Shown piece after piece: positions 42,986 to 51,970 of a stretch of DNA of 64,000 bases (its first letter is position 1; each line of letters begins with the position of its first letter). Under the pieces are notes generated by a model, which was given only the letters and a program-made list of their open reading frames with translations, ran no database searches and was not told where the DNA came from. The position numbers and the translations under genes are program-made. Source of the DNA: JBNAGF01 sp049801055 (GTDB lineage: Bacteria; Pseudomonadota; Alphaproteobacteria; Rhodobacterales; Rhodobacteraceae); contig NZ_JBNAGF010000001.1 in NCBI RefSeq assembly GCF_049801055.1, forward strand, positions 496,001 through 560,000, written 5' to 3'.

Positions 42986-43441
42986 ATGCTTGATGACGTG
43001 GACAGGCGCATTCTGCGTCACTTTCAGGCCGATCCCAGTCTGACCACAGCCGAACTGGCAGATCGGTGCAGGATCTCCTCTGGGGTTTGCTGGCGGCGGT
43101 TGGAAAAAATGGAGGCGGCGGACATCCTGCAAGGACAGGAGGCGGTCATCGATTGGGCTGCTTTGGGATACGCGGTTGAGGTATCGTTGCGGGTGACGCT
43201 GGACAAGACGCAACCCCGCGCTTTCGACGAGTTTACAGCCGCGGCGCGAGACGTACCCGAAGTGTTGGAGATCCACAGTTTTCTGGGCCGTGTAGATGTG
43301 CGACTTTCGGTGATTGCCAAGGACATGGGGCATTATCAGCAGATCTATCGCGACCGAATTCTGACCTTGCCGCATATCGCGGATATCGAGGCCTTGATGC
43401 ATATCGCACGGGTCAAGAGCGAAGAAGGTTTGCCGCTGTGA
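42986..43441 (+). CDS. Lrp/AsnC family transcriptional regulator (first of two)
   Basis: A 151-residue protein with an N-terminal HTH (LDDVDRRILRHFQADPSLTT and AELADRCRISSGVCWRRLEKM) and a C-terminal RAM/ligand domain (VPEVLEIHSFLGRVDVRLSVIA). It starts 132 bp from the divergent ilvC and 22 bp before a second Lrp gene. A regulatory link with ilvC or the downstream aminotransferase is plausible by position. The effector is unknown. Confidence 0.88.
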   Translation: MLDDVDRRILRHFQADPSLTTAELADRCRISSGVCWRRLEKMEAADILQGQEAVIDWAALGYAVEVSLRVTLDKTQPRAFDEFTAAARDVPEVLEIHSFLGRVDVRLSVIAKDMGHYQQIYRDRILTLPHIADIEALMHIARVKSEEGLPL

Positions 43442-43463
43442 TGGAGCGGACGAGGGTAAGCTC

Positions 43464-43928
43464 ATGATCGAACTGGATGACATCGACCGGAGCATCTTGC
43501 GCGCGTTGCAACGGGACGCCGCGGTCAGCGCAGGGGCCTTGGGGCGGCGGATCGGACTGTCACAGCCCGCCACCTGGCGGCGGATCCGGCGTCTGGAAGA
43601 GACCGGTGTGGTCAAGGGCCGGCGTCTGCGGCTGAATGCCGAAGCGCTCGGATTTGGTGTTACGGTCTTTCTGGGCGTCAAGCTGGCGCGTAAAGGGAAA
43701 ATCAGCCTTGAGGACTTTGAACGCGCCGTTAGCGCCATTCCGGAGGTGCAGACAGTAGAACACGTATTGGGTCTCTATGATTACCGCCTGCGCGTGGTTG
43801 CACGGGATCTGCCTGATTTCGAAAGGGTGTTGCGCCGCCGGATCATGACCCTTCCGGGTGCCGGCGAGGTTGAGGCCAACGTGATGCTGAGCGAAGAACG
43901 CCGACCCGGGCCGATCGGAGCGGACTGA
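43464..43928 (+). CDS. Lrp/AsnC family transcriptional regulator (second of two)
   Basis: A 154-residue paralogue of the preceding gene: HTH (LDDIDRSILRALQRDAAVS, GLSQPATWRRIRRLEETGVV) and RAM domain (IPEVQTVEHVLGLYDYRLRVVA). The two share the W-R-R recognition-helix pattern, which suggests duplication and possibly hetero-oligomers. It lies 89 bp before the class V aminotransferase gene. Confidence 0.88.
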   Translation: MIELDDIDRSILRALQRDAAVSAGALGRRIGLSQPATWRRIRRLEETGVVKGRRLRLNAEALGFGVTVFLGVKLARKGKISLEDFERAVSAIPEVQTVEHVLGLYDYRLRVVARDLPDFERVLRRRIMTLPGAGEVEANVMLSEERRPGPIGAD

Positions 43929-44017
43929 AACAGGTAGGCATTCGGGAATGGTGCATCTTCCCTTTGCACACAATGGCAAGGCCAGATACATCATGGTCAG
44001 AGATTTGGAGAACCCGC

Positions 44018-45145
44018 ATGGCTGCTTTGCTCGACACGATTGACCCCGAAGGCCTCGAAGAATTTTCGGTCGTCTTCACCGACCGCTCGCTGAACCACAT
44101 GTCCGCTGTTTTCCAGCGCGTCATGCTCGACATCTCGGAGATGCTGCGCGAAGTTTACAATGCCAGTTCCGTGACCGTGATCCCCGGCGGAGGCACTTAT
44201 GGGATGGAGGCCGTTGCCCGCCAGTTTGCTCGTAATGCGAACGTGCTGGTTGTCCGCAATGGCTGGTTCTCGTACCGTTGGAGCCAGATCTTCGAAATGG
44301 GCGGTCTCGCCGCGTCCACGACGGTGATGAAAGCGCGACAGACCGGAAACTCCAGCCCATCACCTTTTGCCCCGGCGCCCATCGATGAAGTCGTGTCTGC
44401 GATCCGAGAGCAGCGGCCAGATGTCGTGTTTGCACCGCATGTGGAAACCGCTGCGGGCGTGATCCTGCCGGATGATTACATAACGGCGATGGCGGCGGCT
44501 GCCCACGAAGTCGGTGCGCTGATGGTGCTCGACTGCATCGCCTCCGGGTGCGTTTGGGTCGACATGGGGGCAACCGGTGTCGATGTGCTGATTTCGGCAC
44601 CGCAAAAGGGCTGGAGCGCATCGCCCTGTGCGGGCCTGGTAATGATGTCGGAACGGGGCGAAGCGCGCCTTGCGGAAACCGAAAGCGACAGTTTCGCCAT
44701 CGATCTAAAGAAATGGCGTCAGATCATGCAGGCCTACGAGGACGGAGGCCATGCCTATCACGCGACCATGCCGACCGATGCTCTGCGCGCCTTCAGAGAC
44801 ACGATGGCCGAAACGCGCGACTATGGTTTTGATAAGCTGTGTGAGGCCCAATGGGATTTGGGCAATGGTGTGCGGGCCATGTTGAAAGACAAGGGGATCG
44901 TGTCAGTGGCCGCCGACGGTTTCGGAGCTCCCGGCGTCGTGGTCAGCTATACATCGGACCCCGATATCAAGACCGGCAAAAAATTCGCGGCCCTCGGGAT
45001 GCAAATCGCTGCCGGTGTGCCGTTGCAATGCGATGAACCGGCCGATTTTTCGACCTTCCGTCTGGGTCTTTTCGGATTGGACAAGCTTTATGATGTCGAG
45101 GGCACTATCGCCCGTCTGCACAGAGTGCTCGATCAGGTTCTCTGA
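44018..45145 (+). CDS. Class V aminotransferase (alanine-glyoxylate/serine-pyruvate type)
   Basis: A 375-residue PLP enzyme. Motifs are VIPGGGTYGMEAVARQF for the cofactor phosphate, VFAPHVETAAGVILPDDY, the Asp in MVLDCIASGCVWVDM, and the PLP lysine in ISAPQKGWSASPCAG. The ATG at 44018 has GGAG at 7-nt spacing; an upstream in-frame ATG (43964) lacks a signal. The substrate cannot be fixed from the sequence; alanine, serine or another amino donor is possible. Two Lrp regulators lie immediately upstream. Confidence 0.85.
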   Translation: MAALLDTIDPEGLEEFSVVFTDRSLNHMSAVFQRVMLDISEMLREVYNASSVTVIPGGGTYGMEAVARQFARNANVLVVRNGWFSYRWSQIFEMGGLAASTTVMKARQTGNSSPSPFAPAPIDEVVSAIREQRPDVVFAPHVETAAGVILPDDYITAMAAAAHEVGALMVLDCIASGCVWVDMGATGVDVLISAPQKGWSASPCAGLVMMSERGEARLAETESDSFAIDLKKWRQIMQAYEDGGHAYHATMPTDALRAFRDTMAETRDYGFDKLCEAQWDLGNGVRAMLKDKGIVSVAADGFGAPGVVVSYTSDPDIKTGKKFAALGMQIAAGVPLQCDEPADFSTFRLGLFGLDKLYDVEGTIARLHRVLDQVL

Positions 45146-45196
45146 GGCCTGACACGGGTTTTTGGCCGGTTTTCCGGGCCGCGCATTCAGCGATTG

Positions 45197-45230
45197 AAAA
45201 ACCGGCGTACCCTATGGGTTTTGCCGGTTT
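45197..45230 (-). terminator. Intrinsic terminator of the ubiH-type gene
   Basis: On the minus strand AAACCGGC (plus 45223-45230) pairs with GCCGGTTT (45199-45206), with an inner ACCC/GGGT pairing, and the stem runs into T4. It begins 2 nt after the stop codon. It may also serve the convergent aminotransferase gene. Confidence 0.65.
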
Positions 45231-45232
45231 CC

Positions 45233-46429
45233 CTATTTGACGCCAAGACCCATCTGCATCAGCGTTTTTCGAACCGGGGCCAATGAGTAAAGCGCGTTCA
45301 GGCCCATTGCCCGCGCATCACGCAGCGGGCGGGCCTCCATCATCGAGGCCCGGTTCAACAGGTCGATACCCTTGACCCTCAGTTCAATCTCGGAATGGCG
45401 TGCGCGGTGATACTGATCGAGTATAGGTGCAGTTCCGGGATCGTCGCGATGGGCCGCCGCGAGATCCAGCAAGGCCCGCAGGTCGCCCAATGACATATTC
45501 AGGCCCTGCGCGCCGATCGGCGGGACGACATGGGCAGCCTCGGCCATCAGCGCGATCCTTTCGCCGGAAAGGCGCTCTGCGGACTGGCTAATGATCGGCC
45601 AGATGGTGCGGCGAGACGCCAGCTTTAGCGGCCCGAATAATCCGCAGGACCGTTCCGTCATGGCCGCTTCGAATGCGTGCGGCTCCAGATTCAGAAACTC
45701 CAGTGCCTTTGGCCCACGCTCCATCCAGACAATGGCCGACGAAGGCTGCCCTTGCCAATCCGGCAGCGGCACCAATGTGAACGGACCACCTGAGCGGTGA
45801 ATCTCGGTCGAGACATATTCATGCGCGATCGGGTGGGTCACAGCGAAGGCCAGTGCTTTCTGGCCATAGCGTGTCGTGCGCACGGTGATGCCAGCGGCCT
45901 GACGCATGGGCGAGTTCCGCCCGTCGGCTGCCACCACCAGCTTGCATCGAATGCGGGACCCGTCGCTGAGACCAACACGTGCTTCGGTTTCGCGTGTGAA
46001 CAACGAAGTCGTGCCGGTTCCCGGCCGGAAATCCACGTTGGAGAGATCTGCCAGCCGCGCCACCATCTCGCGCCGTAACAACCAATTCGGCAGGTTCCAG
46101 CCAAAGGGCTTTTCCGAAATGTCGGATGCGCTGAAGTCCCTGACGACCCGGGGTTCCGGAATCTCTCCGCCGGCATCAACAATCCGCATGATCTGCAGCG
46201 GCGCTGCGTGATCGGCAAGTCTGGCCCACAACCCGCACTGTTCAAGTAGCGCCTGAGCCGGTTGAAGAAATGCAGTTGTCCGCAGATCCGAACCATCGAC
46301 GTCGCGCTCGGTGATCGGCGGAGCAGGGTCGACACAGATCACATCAAACCCGGCCGCGCCAAAGGCAGCGGCGGCCGTCAATCCGGCAATACCGCCACCG
46401 GAAATGAGGATGTCACAGCTTTCCGTCAT
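45233..46429 (-). CDS. UbiH/UbiF-family FAD-dependent hydroxylase
   Basis: A 398-residue flavoprotein monooxygenase of ubiquinone synthesis. It has the dinucleotide motif ISGGGIAGLTAAAAFG, the DG motif LVVAADGRNSPMRQAAG and the FAD ribityl motif IALMAEAAHVVPPIGAQGLNMSLGD. The ATG at 46429 (MTESCDILISGG) is chosen over 46453. It hydroxylates the aromatic ring; which position (UbiH, UbiF, UbiL type) cannot be decided here. It lies downstream of the HAD gene on the same strand. Confidence 0.88.
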   Translation of the reverse strand: MTESCDILISGGGIAGLTAAAAFGAAGFDVICVDPAPPITERDVDGSDLRTTAFLQPAQALLEQCGLWARLADHAAPLQIMRIVDAGGEIPEPRVVRDFSASDISEKPFGWNLPNWLLRREMVARLADLSNVDFRPGTGTTSLFTRETEARVGLSDGSRIRCKLVVAADGRNSPMRQAAGITVRTTRYGQKALAFAVTHPIAHEYVSTEIHRSGGPFTLVPLPDWQGQPSSAIVWMERGPKALEFLNLEPHAFEAAMTERSCGLFGPLKLASRRTIWPIISQSAERLSGERIALMAEAAHVVPPIGAQGLNMSLGDLRALLDLAAAHRDDPGTAPILDQYHRARHSEIELRVKGIDLLNRASMMEARPLRDARAMGLNALYSLAPVRKTLMQMGLGVK

Positions 46430-46522
46430 GGGCCTGTTCTCCCTTTCGCGCAAACACTAGGCCGCGTGTCGCCGTGGCGCCAAGCGACATCCTGTCCCGT
46501 GAGCATCACGCCGCCGCGGGTG

Positions 46523-47167
46523 TCAACGAAGCCGCGACAGGAAATGGCTCAGATCATCAGTGTGATGGTGGATATGGTCGGCCTTGTGCGGATCTGGCGC
46601 CACATGCACGGTCTGCATGCCCATTTCATGCGGGGCCGCAAGGTTGCGCGGATCATCTTCGAACATCGCCGCCCGCTCAGGAACCACGCCGTCGCGGGCA
46701 AAGACTGCCTCAAAGGCTTCGCGTTCGGGCTTGGGCCGAAACTCCGCATGCTCAACGCCATAGACCGCATCGAACAGCCCAAAGAGACCTCGCGCCGCCA
46801 GAACCCGCTCGGCATAGGGCGCGCTGCCATTGGTGTAAACGATGCGCCGTCCGGGCAGATCCCGGATCTGTGCTGCCAGCTCCGCATCGTGCTCCAGATG
46901 GCTCATGTCGATCTCGTGCACCTCATGCAGATAAGGATCCGGATCCACGTCATGTTCGCGCATCAGGCCGGCTAGCGTGGTGCCATAGCTGCGCCAATAG
47001 TGCTTGCGCAGGTGATCGGCTTCGGTCCGGGTAACGCCCAATGTGCGCATGACATAGGATGTCATCCGCTGTTCGATCTGGTCGAACAGCCGGGCTCGGG
47101 GTGGGTACAGGGTGTTGTCGAGGTCGAAAACCCAGTGGCTGACATGAGAGAATGCGTGTTTGACCAT
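46523..47167 (-). CDS. HAD-family hydrolase, pyrimidine 5'-nucleotidase type
   Basis: A 214-residue protein with HAD motif I at VFDLDNTLYPPRARLFDQ, motif II at IVYTNGSAPYAERVL, motif III at RPKPEREAFEAVF and motif IV at AAMFEDDPRNLAAPHEMG. DLDNTLYP is typical of the SDT1/PPM-like pyrimidine 5'-nucleotidase subgroup. It hydrolyses a phosphomonoester in the cytosol, probably a nucleotide. It is divergent from the GntR gene (104-bp gap). Confidence 0.88.
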   Translation of the reverse strand: MVKHAFSHVSHWVFDLDNTLYPPRARLFDQIEQRMTSYVMRTLGVTRTEADHLRKHYWRSYGTTLAGLMREHDVDPDPYLHEVHEIDMSHLEHDAELAAQIRDLPGRRIVYTNGSAPYAERVLAARGLFGLFDAVYGVEHAEFRPKPEREAFEAVFARDGVVPERAAMFEDDPRNLAAPHEMGMQTVHVAPDPHKADHIHHHTDDLSHFLSRLR

Positions 47168-47271
47168 GTGTTGGGATCTAGGGCAGTCCACGCCCGGTTG
47201 CAACGGCGGGCTTGATCGAGCAGGGCGGCAACCGTTAGACAGGTGCGACCGCAATGCAGCAAGGGACGGGT

Positions 47272-47922
47272 ATGAGCCAGAGCCGACAAACCCAGAAGGA
47301 CGCTTACAGCATGATCCTCGAGGCGATTGACGTGGGCGTCTACAAGCCCGGCGACCGGCTGGTGGAGAGCGATCTGGCCGAACGCTTCGGTGTGTCGCGA
47401 ACGCCGATCCGCGAAGCTCTGCAGCGGCTGGAAACACAATCATTGCTTGAGCGTGACGGCAGATCATTGATCGTTGCCTCGCTTGATCACAACCAGATGG
47501 CAGAGCTTTACGTCGTACGTCGCGAGTTGGAAGGGCTGGCCGCCCGCCTCGCGGCGCGTCACGCCACCGAAGAAGAGATCAAGGTGCTGCGCGACATGGT
47601 CAGGGCCGATGATGGCCTTGTGGATGATCCTGCCGCTTTGAGCCGGGCCAACCGGAGGTTTCACGAACAGATCCATCTGGCGTCGCACAATCGCTATCTG
47701 GTGCAGCAGCTCGATCTTGTTCACCGGACCATGGCGCTGATGGCGACCACATCGCTGGCCGCGCAGGGGCGGGGCGAGATCGCACAGGGAGAGCACAAGG
47801 GGATCGTCGATGCTATCGAGGCCCGCGACGAGGAAGCGGCCGCGGAAGCGCTGCGGGAACATATCTCTATCGCGTTCATGACCCGGCTCAAGCTGGATGC
47901 CAATCAGCGTGGCAGGAGCTAA
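47272..47922 (+). CDS. GntR family transcriptional regulator (FCD type)
   Basis: A 216-residue protein. The N-terminal winged HTH covers about 10-70 (YKPGDRLVESDLAERFGVSR, TPIREALQRLETQSLL). The C-terminal FCD domain (ELYVVRRELEGLAARLAARH, FHEQIHLASHNRYLVQQL) has the His residues that hold a metal in this family. The ATG at 47272 has AAGGGA upstream and is preferred to an ATG at 47254. Likely ligands are small organic acids; the target genes are not evident. Confidence 0.88.
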   Translation: MSQSRQTQKDAYSMILEAIDVGVYKPGDRLVESDLAERFGVSRTPIREALQRLETQSLLERDGRSLIVASLDHNQMAELYVVRRELEGLAARLAARHATEEEIKVLRDMVRADDGLVDDPAALSRANRRFHEQIHLASHNRYLVQQLDLVHRTMALMATTSLAAQGRGEIAQGEHKGIVDAIEARDEEAAAEALREHISIAFMTRLKLDANQRGRS

Positions 47923-47995
47923 CACCAGCCACGCCAGAACAATTCGGAACTATCGGCAGCGTCTTCGAGAGAGATTGCCCTAGCGTGCTACACGG

Positions 47996-49903
47996 CTAAG
48001 CCACTTGTTCTTCCTCGCCCGCGTGTCCGTGCTGGGTCTTGTCCCAGAAGAACGGATCAAAGGCCAGTTCCCATAGAGCTTTGTAGGCGGCCACGACCCC
48101 CAACGGGAAGTAGAGCCCCATGGTTGGGACGAAAGGGATCAGATACCGTCGCCGTGATGCCGAAACTGCGGCCAGCCCCGCTGCAAGCCCCAACACTTCT
48201 GCGGTTATGAAAAGCGCTGCGGCGCCGGCCAGAACCGAGGTCGGCAGCACCGTTTGCAGCGGGTGGTCAAGCCCGAGGATTACCAGCCAGAAGGACCACA
48301 GAACCGGGGCCAGTAGAAACTGCCCAAGCGTACCCAGAAAAAAGGCCTGCACTCCCAGAAACCGCGCCGTCCCCAAATCCCGCAGCAGACGATGCGGTGC
48401 GCGCATATGAACAAGGTAGGTCACCATGAACCCCTTGAGCCAGCGCGATCTCTGCTTGATCCAGGGCCAGGCGCGAAAATTGGCTTCTTCGAAGGTTACA
48501 GTGTCGATCATTTCCGTCCGGTAACCGGCACGCGCCAGTCGCACGCCCAGATCCGCATCTTCGGTTACGTTATGAGCATCCCAGCCGCCCAGTTCCTCCA
48601 GCTTGTCGCGGCGAAAGAAGAGCGTGGTTCCACCGAGCGGCACAACCAGCCCCAATCGGGCGATCCCAGGCAGAATGATGCGAAACCAGCTTGAGTACTC
48701 GATGGTAAAACAGCGCGCGCGCCAGCTGCTGCGAGGGTTGTAGAAATCTAGGATCCCCTGAAGGCAAACCACTTCCTCCGAAACATGAGCAAACCTGTCC
48801 ACAACACGTTCGATCTGATCGGGAACCGGAGCATCTTCTGCATCCCAGACCCCAACGATGTCGCCGTCACAGAAATCGAGGGCATAGTTCATCGCCCTCG
48901 GCTTAGTGGTCAGACCGCCGTGAGCAGGGACCTCGATAACCCGGATCCAGGGTGGCAGGTCGGTCAGCGCGAGGGTTTCTCTGGTTATGGTGTCCTTTTC
49001 CTCTAGAACCAGCATCACGTCGAGAAGAACCTTGGGATAGGTCAGGCGGTTCAGCCTGTCGATCAGGTCTCCCGCAATTTCACGCTCCTGAAACAGCGGA
49101 ACGAGCATGGAAACCTTGGGGAGTTGGTTTTGTGGCGGTTGCTTCGTGTCTCCGGCTTTGGGTGAGGGGGATTTCAGAGGTCCGTGGTTGAGCATGTGAA
49201 CAACAAAACCCGCCCCCCGCAAGCCAACAAACATCGCGAGTGTCGCTGTTGCGGCAAGAAAGAGGATTGCCAATCCGGCACTGGGAAACATCGCCAGCAT
49301 TACCAAAACAGACACGGCAGTAGCGATCAGGGGCAGTCTTTGTCGGGCTGTCCAGCCGCGGCAACTGAACTCCGGAGCAACCCGCACGGATGCTGCCCGC
49401 GCAAGATCGGCGGAAAACCGATCGGCCAGCGCGGTCATTATGTGTGCTTCGCTGGCCAAAACAGGAATGAGGTTCTGCAAGTCGGGCGGAAGATCACGGC
49501 GAAGGGCTTCGAACCGGTCGGGTCGGGCCGTTGCCACACTCAGCACCGGGCCGGATCGCGCCCAAGGAATCGCCCGGTGCCGCAACCAGATGTCCCTGTG
49601 TGCCAAGTTCGCAATGTCCGGGTCGGGAGGCGTTATTAGCAGGTCAACTTGCTTAACGCCCTGTTGCCGGGCGAGGGCGTCGCGCACTTGTTCGTCGGTT
49701 GCGTGGCCCTCGGCAACGAGGATCTCGCCTAGCGGGGCGCTGAGCCGCATCTGCTGTTCTAGTGCGCGCACCAGCTGAACATTTGTGATTGCCCCGCTTT
49801 CCACCAGATGCCTCCCGATCGGCACCCGCGAAGGGGGCGAAGACAGCGCCGGAGGACACTCCGGAGCCGGTGACAGCATCCGAAAAACCGGGTCGCTCAT
49901 CAT
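47996..49903 (-). CDS. Glycosyltransferase family 2 with N-terminal MshEN domain
   Basis: A 635-residue membrane protein. Residues 28-80 hold two MshEN motifs separated by five residues: PIGRHLVESGAITNVQ with LVRALEQQ, spacer MRLSA, PLGEILVAEGHATDEQ with VRDALARQ. Such tandem motifs bind cyclic di-GMP in MshE. Two membrane helices follow (about 190-230). The GT2 catalytic domain has VWDAEDAPVPDQ, VTEDADLGVRL and KQRSRWLKG. Two to four C-terminal helices complete a processive synthase-like layout. It probably makes or exports a polysaccharide when c-di-GMP is high. It stands alone, 87 bp downstream of carA. Confidence 0.85.
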   Translation of the reverse strand: MMSDPVFRMLSPAPECPPALSSPPSRVPIGRHLVESGAITNVQLVRALEQQMRLSAPLGEILVAEGHATDEQVRDALARQQGVKQVDLLITPPDPDIANLAHRDIWLRHRAIPWARSGPVLSVATARPDRFEALRRDLPPDLQNLIPVLASEAHIMTALADRFSADLARAASVRVAPEFSCRGWTARQRLPLIATAVSVLVMLAMFPSAGLAILFLAATATLAMFVGLRGAGFVVHMLNHGPLKSPSPKAGDTKQPPQNQLPKVSMLVPLFQEREIAGDLIDRLNRLTYPKVLLDVMLVLEEKDTITRETLALTDLPPWIRVIEVPAHGGLTTKPRAMNYALDFCDGDIVGVWDAEDAPVPDQIERVVDRFAHVSEEVVCLQGILDFYNPRSSWRARCFTIEYSSWFRIILPGIARLGLVVPLGGTTLFFRRDKLEELGGWDAHNVTEDADLGVRLARAGYRTEMIDTVTFEEANFRAWPWIKQRSRWLKGFMVTYLVHMRAPHRLLRDLGTARFLGVQAFFLGTLGQFLLAPVLWSFWLVILGLDHPLQTVLPTSVLAGAAALFITAEVLGLAAGLAAVSASRRRYLIPFVPTMGLYFPLGVVAAYKALWELAFDPFFWDKTQHGHAGEEEQVA

Positions 49904-49989
49904 ACCAATCCACGCAATTCAATTCTGCGCAGGATCACGGGGAAGCGGTTAACGCCCGGTTAACATGCCATAGCGGTCCGAGGAGCGGG

Positions 49990-51150
49990 TCAACCCGCCT
50001 TGCGGGCGGCCATGGCGTCAGCAAACCGTTCGAACAGGTAGAAGCTGTCCTGCGGTCCGGGGCTTGCTTCGGGGTGGTGTTGCACCGAATAGACCGGCCG
50101 GTCCTTGATCCGGATGCCGCAATTCGAGCCATCGAACAGGGACACATGGGTTTCCATCACACCGTCAGGCAAGCTTTGCGCGTCGACGGCAAAACCGTGG
50201 TTCATCGAGGTGATCTCGACCTTGCCGGTTTCGTAGTCCTTGACCGGGTGATTGGCCCCGTGATGCCCGTGATTCATCTTGACCGTCTTGGCGCCAAGGG
50301 CCAGCGCCAGCATCTGGTGACCGAGGCAGATCCCGAACACCGGAAGGTCGGTTTCGAGGATCTCGCGGATCATCGGCACCGCATACTCACCCGTTGCTGC
50401 CGGATCGCCGGGGCCGTTGGACAGGAATACTCCATCGGGCTGATGGGCCAGAACCTCCTCAGCCGTGGCTGTCGCAGGAAGTACGGTCACGTCGCACCCC
50501 GCCGAGGCAAGGCAGCGCAGGATGTTGCGCTTGGCACCATAGTCCACGGCGACGACCTTGTGCTGAGGTGCCTCCTGGCGGGAATACCCGTCAGGCCAGG
50601 CCCAACGCATCTCATCCCAGCGGTAGGACTGGGCACATGTGACGTCTTTGGCCAGATCCATGCCTTCCAGACCGGCAAAGCTGCGGGCTGCTGCAACCAG
50701 CGCCTCGATATCAAAGTTGCCTTGGGGGTCATGGGCCAGTGCCACATGTGGCGAACCCTGCTGGCGGATCGCACGGGTGAGACGACGGGTATCCACGCCT
50801 CCAATCGCGATCCGGCCGGTCCGGACCAGCCAGTCTTTCAGTTCCTCGGTCGTGCGCCAGTTCGAAGCAAGGGTCGGATCCCATTTGACCACCATTCCCT
50901 CGGCAACAGGTTCACCGGTTTCGTCATCGTCCGGGTTCACTCCGACATTGCCGATGTGCGGGAAGGTGAAGGTGACGATCTGACCGGCATAGGATGGATC
51001 CGTCATGATCTCCTGATAACCTGTCATCGCCGTGTTGAAGCAGAGTTCGGCCACGGTTTGACCGGTGGCTCCAAAGCCGATCCCGTAAAAGAGGGTTCCA
51101 TCCGCCAGCGCCAGACATGCGGTAGGCTTGGAAGGGGCTGACTGGGCCAT
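49990..51150 (-). CDS. carA: Carbamoyl-phosphate synthase small subunit
   Basis: A 386-residue glutamine amidotransferase subunit supplying ammonia to CarB for arginine and pyrimidine synthesis. The N-terminal domain has FNTAMTGYQEIMTDPSYAGQ. The class I amidotransferase domain has the nucleophile Cys in FGICLGHQMLAL and the His/Glu pair in SVQHHPEASPGP. The ATG at 51150 (MAQSAPSK) has CAGGAGAG upstream. carB is not in the window. Confidence 0.95.
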   Translation of the reverse strand: MAQSAPSKPTACLALADGTLFYGIGFGATGQTVAELCFNTAMTGYQEIMTDPSYAGQIVTFTFPHIGNVGVNPDDDETGEPVAEGMVVKWDPTLASNWRTTEELKDWLVRTGRIAIGGVDTRRLTRAIRQQGSPHVALAHDPQGNFDIEALVAAARSFAGLEGMDLAKDVTCAQSYRWDEMRWAWPDGYSRQEAPQHKVVAVDYGAKRNILRCLASAGCDVTVLPATATAEEVLAHQPDGVFLSNGPGDPAATGEYAVPMIREILETDLPVFGICLGHQMLALALGAKTVKMNHGHHGANHPVKDYETGKVEITSMNHGFAVDAQSLPDGVMETHVSLFDGSNCGIRIKDRPVYSVQHHPEASPGPQDSFYLFERFADAMAARKAG

Positions 51151-51204
51151 GACGAGACTCTCCTGCAGGTAAATCGGGGGATACGTAAGGGGGTTGAGCG
51201 CTGT

Positions 51205-51262
51205 GGTCAAGTCCGGAGAAAAATTGTCATATCTATATTTATCAATGACTTAACCTGTTACA
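51205..51262. promoter_or_regulatory. AT-rich divergent promoter region of carA and the YqeY gene
   Basis: A short AT-rich island (aaattgtcatatctatattt and what follows) in otherwise GC-rich DNA, between divergent carA and the YqeY-type gene. TTGTCA with a 17-bp spacer before GACTTA is a weak promoter candidate on the plus strand. The exact -35/-10 boxes are not certain. Confidence 0.35.
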
Positions 51263-51341
51263 AGGGTGGTTGTCTCATGCTTTTTCATTGAGTATGTTCG
51301 GGATCTTGAATTTCCATGGGGATGGAATGGAGAAAATGGAT

Positions 51342-51812
51342 ATGCGTGCACGAGTGGCGGAAGCCCTCAAAACGGCAATGAAGGAAAAGGCAACGGCGCG
51401 ACTTTCGACCCTGCGCCTCATCAATGCCGCGATCAAGGACAAGGACATCGCTGTCCGGGGTGAGGGTGACGATGTCGTGGTCGGAGACGCCGAAGTTCTG
51501 GCGATTCTCGGTAAGATGACCAAACAGCGTCAGGAAAGCGCCCGGGCCTATGAAGAAGGCGGGCGTCTTGATCTGGCAGAGCGCGAGCGTGAGGAGATCT
51601 CGATAATCGAGGAGTTCCTACCCAAGCAGCTTGACGAGGACGAGGTCGCCGAGGCGATCCGCATCGCCATCACCTCAACCGGTGCCGGATCCATCCGTGA
51701 CATGGGTAAGGTGATGGGAGAGCTGAAAGGCCGCTACACTGGCCAGATGGATTTCGGCAAGGTCGGCCCGATGGTCAAGGACCGCCTGTGTGCGGCCAGC
51801 GGCCAGTGCTGA
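51342..51812 (+). CDS. GatB/YqeY domain-containing protein
   Basis: A protein of about 156 residues with the YqeY fold, related to the tail domain of the GatB amidotransferase subunit. Motifs are STLRLINAAIKDKDIAVRG, ILGKMTKQRQESARAYEEGGR, EFLPKQLDEDE and DMGKVMGELKGRYTGQMDFGKV. ATG 51342 has GGAG at 9-nt spacing; ATG 51336 two codons earlier is the alternative. It may bind tRNA, but the family's cellular role is not settled. Confidence 0.9.
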   Translation: MRARVAEALKTAMKEKATARLSTLRLINAAIKDKDIAVRGEGDDVVVGDAEVLAILGKMTKQRQESARAYEEGGRLDLAEREREEISIIEEFLPKQLDEDEVAEAIRIAITSTGAGSIRDMGKVMGELKGRYTGQMDFGKVGPMVKDRLCAASGQC

Positions 51813-51836
51813 TCTGAATTCACCTATCTGAGTACA

Positions 51837-51866
51837 GGGCCGCGCTTGCTGAGCGCGGTCCTTTTT
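51837..51866 (+). terminator. Intrinsic terminator of the YqeY gene
   Basis: A 10-bp stem (GGGCCGCGCT at 51837-51846 with AGCGCGGTCC at 51852-51861, one G-T pair), loop TGCTG, then five T. Confidence 0.85.
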
Positions 51867-51970
51867 CCTTCGGTCCTCCGGTCGGGATTCCCCGGTTGCC
51901 CGGTCACCAGATTTTGTGACGTGTTGCTTCTCACCGATTCCGACAGTTTGCCAGTGGTCCGCGCCACTGT

